A DNA stretch of 64,000 nucleotides from Polaribacter filamentus (GTDB lineage Bacteria; Bacteroidota; Bacteroidia; Flavobacteriales; Flavobacteriaceae), in contig NZ_MQUA01000013.1 in the NCBI RefSeq assembly GCF_002943715.1, positions 1,171,001 through 1,235,000 on the forward strand, read 5' to 3'. Position numbers and translations under genes: made by a program. Numbering within the stretch: position 1 is the stretch's first letter; the number at the start of each line of letters is the position of its first letter. The notes under the pieces are model-generated. The model ran no database searches. It was given only the letters and a program-made list of their open reading frames with translations, and had not been told where the DNA came from. Positions 56,804-64,000 of this stretch are shown in pieces.

Positions 56804-57745
56804 TTAAAAAATTTGTCCTATTCCAAAAAGGATGGCAAACAAAAAAGTACCCAATGCTACTTTTTTAAGTTCACTATCTAATTCAGCGGGAATTATATTT
56901 TGAGCAACGGTCTTCATATTTTTAATCAACGGAATAAAAGCAACTAAAAAGACAAGTTGGTAAACAGATGTAAAATCTAAAAAAACATAAATAAGAGCGA
57001 CAACTAATGCTCCCAAAATTAAAAAATAATGATATTTTTTGGCTTTCTCATTTCCTAATTTAACGACTAAGGTTTTTTTATTGTTCTTTTTATCTTCTGT
57101 TTGATCTCTTAAATTATTTAAATTTAAAACTGCTGTACTTAACAATCCTATAGAAATTGCCGGTAAAAATATTTCAAAATTGATGTATTTCGTGTACAAG
57201 AAATAACTGCCCACAACACTTAACAATCCGAAGAAAATAAATACAAAAACATCTCCAAAACCACTATATCCGTAAGCTGAATTACCTACCGTATATTTAA
57301 TGGCCGCTGCAATTGAAGCAATTCCTAATCCGAAGAATAAGATAGAATAGCCGAAATTCTCACTCCCAAAAGCAACATAAATCAAAACTAAAGCAATAAT
57401 TAATGTGATAATTGTAGTAATGATCATTGCTGACTTCATTTGTTTAGGAGTAATTGTTCCTGATGAAACCATTCTTGCTTCTCCTGTTCTGTTTTTATCA
57501 GAACCTTTTATTCCGTCTCCATAATCGTTAGCAAAGTTAGATAATACTTGAAAACCAATTGTGGTTAGAATTGCTAGCCAGAAAATTGTTGTCATCCAAA
57601 CAGGACCATTTTGATCTATTTTAAAACTTGAATCAACTGTAAGAATATCAAAGTCGTTTCCTAAATAACTTCCAACAATAATTCCCGAGACTGATAAAGG
57701 CAATGTTCGTAAACGTGCTGCTTTTATAAAACTTTTTACATCCAT
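56804..57745 (-). CDS. menA: 1,4-dihydroxy-2-naphthoate polyprenyltransferase
   Basis: 313 aa with eight or nine membrane helices, UbiA superfamily. The Asp-rich motif NFANDYGDGIKGSDKNRTGE (first motif, NDxxD) and the second motif LNNLRDQTEDKKNNKKTL (DxxxD) bind prenyl diphosphate with Mg2+. It attaches the isoprenoid tail to DHNA to make demethylmenaquinone. Its start overlaps the preceding PH-domain gene by 10 nt. Confidence 0.93.
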   Translation of the reverse strand: MDVKSFIKAARLRTLPLSVSGIIVGSYLGNDFDILTVDSSFKIDQNGPVWMTTIFWLAILTTIGFQVLSNFANDYGDGIKGSDKNRTGEARMVSSGTITPKQMKSAMIITTIITLIIALVLIYVAFGSENFGYSILFFGLGIASIAAAIKYTVGNSAYGYSGFGDVFVFIFFGLLSVVGSYFLYTKYINFEIFLPAISIGLLSTAVLNLNNLRDQTEDKKNNKKTLVVKLGNEKAKKYHYFLILGALVVALIYVFLDFTSVYQLVFLVAFIPLIKNMKTVAQNIIPAELDSELKKVALGTFLFAILFGIGQIF

Positions 57746-59238
57746 GAAGTCTTGCTAGTTTCTACTTTATATAAAGTATGGTTATAAATTTTAATGACAT
57801 CCTCTAAACGAATACACGGAATATTAATTTTCCCGGAAGCCGTTTGCATAATAATATCTGCAACATTACTCCTCTTTTGAAAAATAGTTTGTTTCATTTT
57901 TATATTCTGAACCTTAAAAATTTCTAAATAGGTTAAGTGCGTTTCTAATAGGCCGCTGCCAACTAATAACATAGTATCTGTTACTTTATAAAAGCGTTTC
58001 TTTACTTTTTTGAGTATCAGAAATGTACTAAAAGGAAAAACAAAGATAGCCGTGTAAAAAATTTCTACCTGCGAAAAAATTAGGTACAAAACTAAGTATA
58101 ACGCAATTATAAACAAAAATGAAAATATGAATAATCTACGCTTGTAATAAGAATTGAGGTAAATTTTTTCTCCATACTCTAATTGAGTAACATTAAATAG
58201 ACTTGTTTTAATCCTTTCGACTTGGGCTATTTTACAGCCTACAATTCGGATTAATTTATCTTTTTTAACATTTTCTTTTCCGCTTACCGCTTGTTTAAAG
58301 GTGATAAAAGAAATACCAATTAATCGTTTTAAAGGGTTTGTAGAAATTGTAATATTTTGAATTTTTTGCTTTTTTAAAACAATTGATTTTTTGGTAAATA
58401 GGCCTTGATTAATTTCAAAAGCGTCTTCTTTTAAATAAGCTGTTAAATTAAAATGAACTAAAAACACTTTAACAAATGAACTTAATAAAGCTATTATTGT
58501 TAAAAAAATTAACAAAATAAGTACAAAGAAAAAACTTACAGAAAAAGCATTTGTACTTTCAATTATAAAACCATCTAAAACTTCAGTTCTTCCTAAAGTA
58601 ACAACAATTTGTTCTATTTGCTGAAAAAAACCAATAACAATTGCTAAAAATAACATTAAATTTTGGAGGTGATTTTCGGTAAGACTTACTTTTAAAAGCT
58701 CCCTTATTCCGATTCTAACCAGTGGTTTTTTATCGGAATCATTGATTTCTTTTGTGTTAAATTCAACACTTTTTGAAACCATTTCTTTTAAAGCCTCTGC
58801 GGTTAATAAAGGCAATGCTTTAATTGCAATTTCGGTATCTTTTGAACCGGCAGTTTCTATACTAACTTCAAATACACCAATAATTTGCTGAATAATATTC
58901 TGTTTAAAATTGATGTTCTGAATTCTATCAAAAGAGACAGATGTATTGGTTTTTTTTAGAATTCCTTGTTTTAAAATAAAATGTTCATTGGCTATTTTAA
59001 ACTGAAAATTTTTATAGATTAAATATGCTCTAGCCAATAAGAAAAGTAAAAGAAACACCAATCCTAAATAAATATAAGATGCTCCTATTTTAGATGATAC
59101 TTTAGTGAAATCTTTAAAAAGTAAAAAAAGTAATAACCAACTTACTCTAATTACTTTATATATAAGGTTTATATAAATAACTAAAATACCTTTTGGTGAT
59201 TGTCTTGAAAATTTAGAAAAATCAAAAGAATTATTCAT
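57736..59238 (-). CDS. bacterial PH (bPH2) domain membrane protein, large
   Basis: 500 aa. Paired helices at residues about 20-75 and 195-275, and again about 360-405, alternate with bPH2 (YdbS/YdbT) domains (FKIANEHFILKQGILKKTNT, FEINQGLFTKKSIVLKKQKI, DTMLLVGSGLLETHLTYL). The layout matches YdbT. The function is unknown in most bacteria; Bacillus YdbST are linked to antimicrobial resistance. It starts inside the end of the small PH gene (8-nt overlap), so they form a YdbS/YdbT-like pair. Confidence 0.87.
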   Translation of the reverse strand: MNNSFDFSKFSRQSPKGILVIYINLIYKVIRVSWLLLFLLFKDFTKVSSKIGASYIYLGLVFLLLFLLARAYLIYKNFQFKIANEHFILKQGILKKTNTSVSFDRIQNINFKQNIIQQIIGVFEVSIETAGSKDTEIAIKALPLLTAEALKEMVSKSVEFNTKEINDSDKKPLVRIGIRELLKVSLTENHLQNLMLFLAIVIGFFQQIEQIVVTLGRTEVLDGFIIESTNAFSVSFFFVLILLIFLTIIALLSSFVKVFLVHFNLTAYLKEDAFEINQGLFTKKSIVLKKQKIQNITISTNPLKRLIGISFITFKQAVSGKENVKKDKLIRIVGCKIAQVERIKTSLFNVTQLEYGEKIYLNSYYKRRLFIFSFLFIIALYLVLYLIFSQVEIFYTAIFVFPFSTFLILKKVKKRFYKVTDTMLLVGSGLLETHLTYLEIFKVQNIKMKQTIFQKRSNVADIIMQTASGKINIPCIRLEDVIKIYNHTLYKVETSKTSWM

Positions 59239-59743
59239 TAATTTTTGTAGTGATAAATTCCTTAATTTTTAACGCCTTTTTTTTTGTAATTCCTTTAATT
59301 ACCAAATCATCACTGCTATCTCCCGCAGTGTAAACACTTAGAGATGATAAACCAAAAATTCTTGAAATTGGTTTTTCATCCGTTTCTACATGCTGAATTC
59401 TTGAAAACGGAACTGTCGTTAACTTCTTAACCAACAAACCCGATTTATAAGAAATATCTTTTTCTCTTAGTGCATATTTTCTCTTTGTAAAACTTAAGAT
59501 TAAATACAAAATAATAAATCCAAAAATAGCTATAAATACACTATATATAGGAATTATAAATTCATTGACTTCTTGCGGAAATACAAACTGATGCACGAGC
59601 GCTAATCCTGCAAAAAACAGAATAAAAAACAAAAAGAAATTAATTAAAATTACCTTTAAATAGTTCTTGTTTATTTTTATAAATTCAACTTTTGTGATAT
59701 CAGGAAAAGTAGTAACTGTATTATTTTGAAAAATATCTGTCAT
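59231..59743 (-). CDS. bacterial PH (bPH2) domain membrane protein, small
   Basis: 170 aa. Two helices (about residues 28-90) then one bPH2 domain (KRKYALREKDISYKSGLLVK, FSRIQHVETDEKPISRIFG). It corresponds to YdbS and overlaps the larger partner gene by 8 nt. Function unknown; the pair probably acts as a complex in the inner membrane. Confidence 0.87.
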   Translation of the reverse strand: MTDIFQNNTVTTFPDITKVEFIKINKNYLKVILINFFLFFILFFAGLALVHQFVFPQEVNEFIIPIYSVFIAIFGFIILYLILSFTKRKYALREKDISYKSGLLVKKLTTVPFSRIQHVETDEKPISRIFGLSSLSVYTAGDSSDDLVIKGITKKKALKIKEFITTKINE

Positions 59744-59748
59744 AAAAA

Positions 59749-60138
59749 CTATTTTTGTAAAGCTTCTGTGATAGAAATTGGAACATTATTTTTTAAAGCT
59801 TGCACAAATGCGCCTTTGTACTCGTTACTAATTTTTAACCTAAATTCTCTCGCTTCTTTATAAGTTTCAAAAGCTCCTAGTCTATATTTTGTTAACGAAT
59901 TTTCTTGATGTAAACTTACATTAGCTATGTTCGCAAATTTTTCATTTGAATTTCTTAAAGCCGCGATTTGAACTGTAAAAACAAGCTTTGATACTTCTTC
60001 TTTACTTTCATAATCAATTTGCACTATGGGATCTTTTAAAATAGGTTCTAAAACTTCTTGCTTCTCTTTTTTAACTTCTTTTTTTGTGCAAGAAAAAACT
60101 AGTAGGAAAAAAAATAATAAAGTAGTACTATTTTTCAT
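59749..60138 (-). CDS. SPOR-like lipoprotein
   Basis: 129 aa. Lipoprotein signal (LLFFFLLVFSCTKKEV). The C-terminal 75 residues (KLVFTVQIAALRNSNEKFAN, YRLGAFETYKEAREFRLKI) resemble a SPOR domain, which binds peptidoglycan stripped of stem peptides at division sites. It is 3 nt after the Fe-S protein gene. The nearby cell-wall amidase gene at the window's end also has a SPOR-like end. Confidence 0.75.
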   Translation of the reverse strand: MKNSTTLLFFFLLVFSCTKKEVKKEKQEVLEPILKDPIVQIDYESKEEVSKLVFTVQIAALRNSNEKFANIANVSLHQENSLTKYRLGAFETYKEAREFRLKISNEYKGAFVQALKNNVPISITEALQK

Positions 60139-60141
60139 TTC

Positions 60142-60921
60142 TTAAAGGTTATTTGCTTCTGCGATTAATTCCGCAATATCTTTTACCACAACTTCAGCTT
60201 CCTTTTCTTTAAATTTAATACCATCCGTCATCATCGTATTACAATAAGGACAGCCTGTTGCGATAATTTCTGGCTTGGTTTCTAGAGCTTCTTCTGTTCT
60301 TAAAACATTAACTTCTTTATCTCCTCTTTCAGCATCTTTAAACATTTGTGCACCTCCAGCTCCACAACATAAAGCGGTAGATTTATTGCGCTTCATTTCT
60401 GTTAAATTAACACCTAATCGTTTAATTAAATCTCTTGGAGATTCATATACTTCATTTCCTCGTCCTAAATAACAAGGATCGTGAAAAGTAACTCTTTTAC
60501 CTTTTAAAGTAGTATCGTTAATTTTTAAACGACCTTCTTTAATTAAGGTTTGTATAAACTGTGTATGATGATACACTTCATATTTTCCTCCTAAACTCGG
60601 ATATTCATTTTTTAAAGTATTAAAAGAATGAGGATCGCATGTAACAATTTTCTTAACTTCATAACCATTCAACACCTCAATATTCATCATCGCTTGCATT
60701 TGAAACAAAAACTCATTTCCTGCTCTTTTTGCTGCATCTCCTGTAGATGATTCTTCGGTTCCTAAAACCGCAAAATCTACATTTGCTTGATGTAATATTT
60801 TAACAAATGCCCTTGATATTTTCTTTGCTCTATCGTCATAACTTCCTGCTGCTCCAACCCAAAACAACACTTCTGGTTGCTTGCCTTGAGCCATCATTTC
60901 TGCCATTGTTGGTACTATCAT
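60142..60921 (-). CDS. CCG-domain Fe-S oxidoreductase subunit (HdrB/GlpC/LutA-like)
   Basis: 259 aa with two CCG-type cysteine motifs: FHDPCYLGRGNEVYE and LCCGAGGAQMFKDAERG, plus TGCPYCNTMM near the end. These bind Fe-S clusters in heterodisulfide-reductase B-like proteins. It lies 110 nt after the ferredoxin-domain membrane protein gene, which has the matching HdrC-like part; together they probably form a membrane electron-transfer complex, partner unknown. Confidence 0.87.
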   Translation of the reverse strand: MIVPTMAEMMAQGKQPEVLFWVGAAGSYDDRAKKISRAFVKILHQANVDFAVLGTEESSTGDAAKRAGNEFLFQMQAMMNIEVLNGYEVKKIVTCDPHSFNTLKNEYPSLGGKYEVYHHTQFIQTLIKEGRLKINDTTLKGKRVTFHDPCYLGRGNEVYESPRDLIKRLGVNLTEMKRNKSTALCCGAGGAQMFKDAERGDKEVNVLRTEEALETKPEIIATGCPYCNTMMTDGIKFKEKEAEVVVKDIAELIAEANNL

Positions 60922-61031
60922 TTCTTTATTTTTTAGTTGTTAGTAAAAAAGTCTTCCAAATGTTTTAAATTTTATGTGTACTATTTAAGTGATGTTTATT
61001 GAAAACGACATCTTAAAAAATCCCTACGAAA

Positions 61032-62348
61032 CTACTCTTCGTTTGCCCAATTTAGCCTGTCTTGTTGATTGTATTGCCAAGGAGCGCCATTATTCTCTAT
61101 GTTTGTCATCATCATATTCAATTCTTGTGGTGCAGCACTTTCTTCCATCACTAAATACCTTCTCATATCCATAATTATTGACAATGGATCTATATTTACA
61201 GGACATTCTTCTACACAAGCGTTACAACTTGTACAAGCCCATAATTCTTCTGGAGTTATATAATCGTTTAATAATTGCTTTCCATCATCAACAAAAACTC
61301 CTTTATTGATATCCATATTTCTACCAACTTCCTCTAATCGATCACGCGTATCCATCATGATTTTTCTTGGCGATAATTCTTTACCTGTAAGGCTTGCAGG
61401 ACAAGCGGATGTACATCTACCACATTCAGTGCAGGTATATGCATTTAATAATTGCACCCAATTTAAATCAGCAACATCAGAAGCACCAAATTTTTCTGGC
61501 ACAGTTTCTTCTGCCACTTCTTCTGCAGCTGCATAAGGATCCGCATCTGGATCCATCATTAATTTAACTTCGTTGGTAACAGATTCTAAATTTGTGAATT
61601 GTCCCTTCGGATTTAAATTTGCGAAATAGGTATTTGGGAACGCTAATAAAATATGTAAATGTTTGGAGTAATACAGATAGTTTAAGAAAATTAAAATTCC
61701 TAAAATATGAATCCACCAGCTAGTTCTTTCTATTATATGTATTGTCTCTGCAGAGAATCCATCAAATAAAGGAACAATAAACTGGCTAATGGTATTCCCA
61801 ATTCCGGCTTCTTGAAATGCAGTATCTGTAGCGTTCATCACTAAGAACAACGTCATTAAAACCATTTCAAAATACAGAATGTTATTTCCATCATTTTTAG
61901 GCCAACCTTTCATTTCTTTGCTTAAAAAACGTTTAATGTTTGACACATTTCTTCGTGTCCAGAAAAGGATAACGGCCGCAAAAACTAATGCTGCTAAAAT
62001 TTCGAAAGTACCAATTAAAAATCCGTAGAAAGCATTCCCTAAAAAGCCTAGAAAAATTCTATGAGTTCCTAATAAACCATCAATAATTATTTCTAAAACT
62101 TCAATATTAATAATAACAAAACCTACATACACAATAATATGTAGAAAACCAGAAAGTGGTCTTTTTACCATTTTGGATTGCCCTAAAGCAATCTTCATCA
62201 TATTTTTTAACCGCTCAGGTTTTTTATCTGATCTGTTTACATCTTTTCCTAAATTGATATTTCTAAATAATTTGCGAATATTCATCACAAAAAAACCAAT
62301 ACCGGCAATTAATGCCAATGCAAAAAACAGATTTGGTACGTATTCCAT
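61032..62348 (-). CDS. 4Fe-4S ferredoxin-domain membrane protein
   Basis: 438 aa. Five or six membrane helices in the first 250 residues (NarI/DsrM-like), then two 4Fe-4S motifs, CTECGRCTSACPAS (about residue 317) and CTSCNACVEECPVNI (about residue 373). The layout is that of the HdrC-type/quinone-linked subunit that works with a CCG protein such as the one encoded next. Being in a menaquinone gene neighbourhood, it plausibly passes electrons to or from menaquinone. Confidence 0.88.
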   Translation of the reverse strand: MEYVPNLFFALALIAGIGFFVMNIRKLFRNINLGKDVNRSDKKPERLKNMMKIALGQSKMVKRPLSGFLHIIVYVGFVIINIEVLEIIIDGLLGTHRIFLGFLGNAFYGFLIGTFEILAALVFAAVILFWTRRNVSNIKRFLSKEMKGWPKNDGNNILYFEMVLMTLFLVMNATDTAFQEAGIGNTISQFIVPLFDGFSAETIHIIERTSWWIHILGILIFLNYLYYSKHLHILLAFPNTYFANLNPKGQFTNLESVTNEVKLMMDPDADPYAAAEEVAEETVPEKFGASDVADLNWVQLLNAYTCTECGRCTSACPASLTGKELSPRKIMMDTRDRLEEVGRNMDINKGVFVDDGKQLLNDYITPEELWACTSCNACVEECPVNIDPLSIIMDMRRYLVMEESAAPQELNMMMTNIENNGAPWQYNQQDRLNWANEE

Positions 62349-62377
62349 AATATCTAATTTGTATTTTAAAACAACTT

Positions 62378-63343
62378 TTATTGAGTTGTTTTGTTAACTT
62401 TATTATTTTCTTCGTTAAATGGTTTTGCCCGTTTTCCAAATAAAGAAAAATGCACAAATCTTTTAGGATTCAACTTCATTTCTTGCAACAACTCTTCTAA
62501 TTCTTTAGACATTGTTGCCAAATTATTATACAAAGTTTCGTCATTCACCAGTTTACCAAAAGTTCCTTTTCCTTGATCCATCCCCTCTAATAAAGAATTC
62601 ACAGAGGATAAAGTCATTTCTGCTTTCCTTATAATTTCACCAATATTTGAGTTGGCCAAAGTGTCCGTTACTTTAGATAAGTTTGCGGTGATTTTTTTTG
62701 TATTCTTTACAGATTCTTTAAAATCTTTAGCACTTCCATCTATCAAAGAATTTACAGAACCTAAAGTTGTTCTAAAATCTACCATTGTAAGTTCTAGTTC
62801 ATGAACAGATCTTCTAAGACTCTCAGAAGTTTTTTGGTCTAAAACATGGTTTATCCTTTGAAAAAGTGTGTCTGCACCAACTAGCACTTTTTCAAGTTTA
62901 GCTTGAATAGGATCTAATCGCTCACCAATTGATGTAAATAAACTAGACTCTATTTCTCCTTTTAAAAAATCACCAGAAACTGCATTTGCACCTTCATAAC
63001 TAGGAATTATAGCTAAATTTGAACCCGATAACGGGTTTGGTGAATAAATTTTAACAATGCTATTTTTAGAAAATTTAAAGTCGTTGTTCATAGAAAATTT
63101 AACGATTAATTGACCCATTTTTTCAGGACTTTCATTAAAGTCTATATCATCAACTTTCCCTACTTTTAATCCATTTAGAGTTACTAAACTAGACTCTGTT
63201 AAACCGGCTATATTTGGATATTCTACTTGATAAAATCTACTATTTGGCTGAAAAATATCTTGTCCTTTTAGAAAATTAAAACCCCAAATAAATGCGACAA
63301 TAATTACGATCAGGACAACACCTGTTTTTAATTCTTTACTCAT
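62378..63343 (-). CDS. MlaD-family (MCE domain) protein
   Basis: 321 aa. One N-terminal helix (GVVLIVIIVAFIWGFNFL), an MCE domain (residues about 36-118: FYQVEYPNIAGLTESSLVTL, NGLKVGKV), then a long helical tail with coiled-coil character. MlaD proteins form periplasmic hexamers that move phospholipids between the membranes with an MlaEF ABC partner; no such partner is in the window. It is 29 nt from the Fe-S gene. Confidence 0.9.
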   Translation of the reverse strand: MSKELKTGVVLIVIIVAFIWGFNFLKGQDIFQPNSRFYQVEYPNIAGLTESSLVTLNGLKVGKVDDIDFNESPEKMGQLIVKFSMNNDFKFSKNSIVKIYSPNPLSGSNLAIIPSYEGANAVSGDFLKGEIESSLFTSIGERLDPIQAKLEKVLVGADTLFQRINHVLDQKTSESLRRSVHELELTMVDFRTTLGSVNSLIDGSAKDFKESVKNTKKITANLSKVTDTLANSNIGEIIRKAEMTLSSVNSLLEGMDQGKGTFGKLVNDETLYNNLATMSKELEELLQEMKLNPKRFVHFSLFGKRAKPFNEENNKVNKTTQ

Positions 63344-63397
63344 GAATAGAAATTTAAAAACAAAATTACTGATAATTTTTGATTGAAGCTACCAAAA

Positions 63398-64000
63398 CTA
63401 CTCCATTTTATTAGCCTCGGATATCGAAATTTTTTCTCCATTTTTAAAGGCAACAATAAATGCGGATACAAATCCTTTTTGTTTTGCTGTTTTTAAAGAT
63501 TCTACAACTTCTTTATATTGAGCGGTATTGCCGAAATAGTACTTATAATAAAGACCAACTTCAACTCTTTGAACTTCTTTTAATCCTTTAAAGTTATGAG
63601 ATTCTGTTGAAATTAAATTTCTACCGGATGCAATTTGAACTTTAAATTCAATATCAGTATTAGTTACAAAATCAGATTTAACTTCTTTTGCAGTTACTTT
63701 ACTTCTGCTTGATGCTTTAACTGTATTTAATTTTAAATGATCTACATAACTTTCTATAGCCTGTACAATTGCATTTGCCATCTGTTTTTGTCCGGAGTTA
63801 GAATCTAAAAATGCACCTTCGCTTCTATTCGTTAGAAAACCTAACTCAATTAAAACACTTGGCATAATCGTTTCTCTTAAAACTTGAAAATTGTCTTGTT
63901 TTACTTTTCTGTCTAGTCTTTTTAATTTATTTGCAAAGTTATTTTGAATTATACTTGCTATTTCTAAACTCTTATCTAAATTTTCTTCTTGCAAAAGTGA
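63398..64000 (-). CDS. N-acetylmuramoyl-L-alanine amidase with SPOR-like end, C-terminal part
   Basis: Open to the window edge (at least 200 residues visible; the true start is outside). The Amidase_3 end is seen: MPSVLIELGFLTNRSEGAFL with catalytic Glu, and QKQMANAIVQAIESYVDH. A linker then leads to a SPOR-like repeat (FKVQIASGRNLISTESHNFK, VEVGLYYKYYFGNTAQY). It cleaves peptide stems from peptidoglycan in the periplasm, likely at division sites. The downstream gene order with MlaD is conserved in flavobacteria. Confidence 0.9.
   Translation of the reverse strand, partial: SLLQEENLDKSLEIASIIQNNFANKLKRLDRKVKQDNFQVLRETIMPSVLIELGFLTNRSEGAFLDSNSGQKQMANAIVQAIESYVDHLKLNTVKASSRSKVTAKEVKSDFVTNTDIEFKVQIASGRNLISTESHNFKGLKEVQRVEVGLYYKYYFGNTAQYKEVVESLKTAKQKGFVSAFIVAFKNGEKISISEANKME

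Noticed and set aside
61069..61536. Plus-strand frames opposite the Fe-S membrane protein
   Set aside because: They mirror the coding strand of a clear ferredoxin-domain protein and show no independent features.
1..64000. CRISPR array, tRNA, rRNA or prophage
   Set aside because: No regularly spaced repeats, no cloverleaf-like or rRNA-like stretch and no phage structural gene was recognised by eye; a covariance search would be needed to exclude small RNAs.

Overview
The window reads as chromosomal DNA of a marine Flavobacteriaceae bacterium, most like Polaribacter or Tenacibaculum. The grounds are very low GC, TTG-N19-TAnnTTTG promoters, bacillithiol synthesis (BshA), a half-size transketolase, DUF3810, SusC-like secreted-protein style, many lipoproteins, TonB receptors, and the gene order relA-fur-purA. 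No tRNA, rRNA, CRISPR array or prophage was seen.

Layout. 1-3.5 kb: a MacAB-type export operon (minus strand; adaptor, two permeases, a frameshifted ATPase). 3.7-12 kb: housekeeping genes (DCC protein, HAD hydrolase, sulfurtransferase, dicarboxylate symporter, broken DUF937 gene, bshA, N-terminal transketolase subunit, secreted protein). 12-14.3 kb: a frameshifted PD-(D/E)XK nuclease gene and dnaB. 14.4-29.4 kb (plus strand): DUF3810, two amidohydrolases, a TrmH methylase, polyphosphate glucokinase, a secreted barrel and lipoprotein hydrolase, an M48 protease, relA/spoT, a Fur-family regulator, purA. 29.4-31.1 kb: a gene graveyard. 31.3-36.5 kb: an OstA-like LPS gene, a class III aminotransferase, a RidA-like lipoprotein (frameshifted), guaB.

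37.1-50.3 kb is the most distinctive region, a probable iron-acquisition locus. On the plus strand are an imelysin (IrpA-like), a di-heme DUF1111 oxidoreductase (IrpB-like) and a second imelysin-like lipoprotein. Converging on them is a minus-strand operon of DUF4856 lipoprotein, third imelysin, HTTM/vitamin-K-carboxylase-like membrane protein and TonB receptor. Divergent from that operon is a second TonB receptor. The three transcription units start with nearly identical promoters: a box (ATTTATTCTAAATAAA or a variant) exactly 2 nt upstream of the -33 TTG, a 19-nt spacer, TAnnTTTG, and a second related box (AATTAATCTAAATAAA) at the start codon. This marks them as one regulon, plausibly Fur-controlled.

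50.5-53 kb: a small glycosyltransferase-like gene, then a LytTR regulator gene destroyed by a complete IS4-family element (17-bp inverted repeats, 9-bp target duplication). 53-64 kb (minus strand): menaquinone genes menE, menC and menA interleaved with a CPBP protease, SRPBCC and PH-domain proteins, then a SPOR lipoprotein, two Fe-S oxidoreductase proteins, an MlaD-type protein and a cell-wall amidase that runs off the window.

About a dozen otherwise well-preserved genes carry single-base disruptions, and almost all are missing one base, mostly in a short homopolymer. This looks like a sequencing or assembly bias as much as biology, so the broken genes should be read with that in mind.
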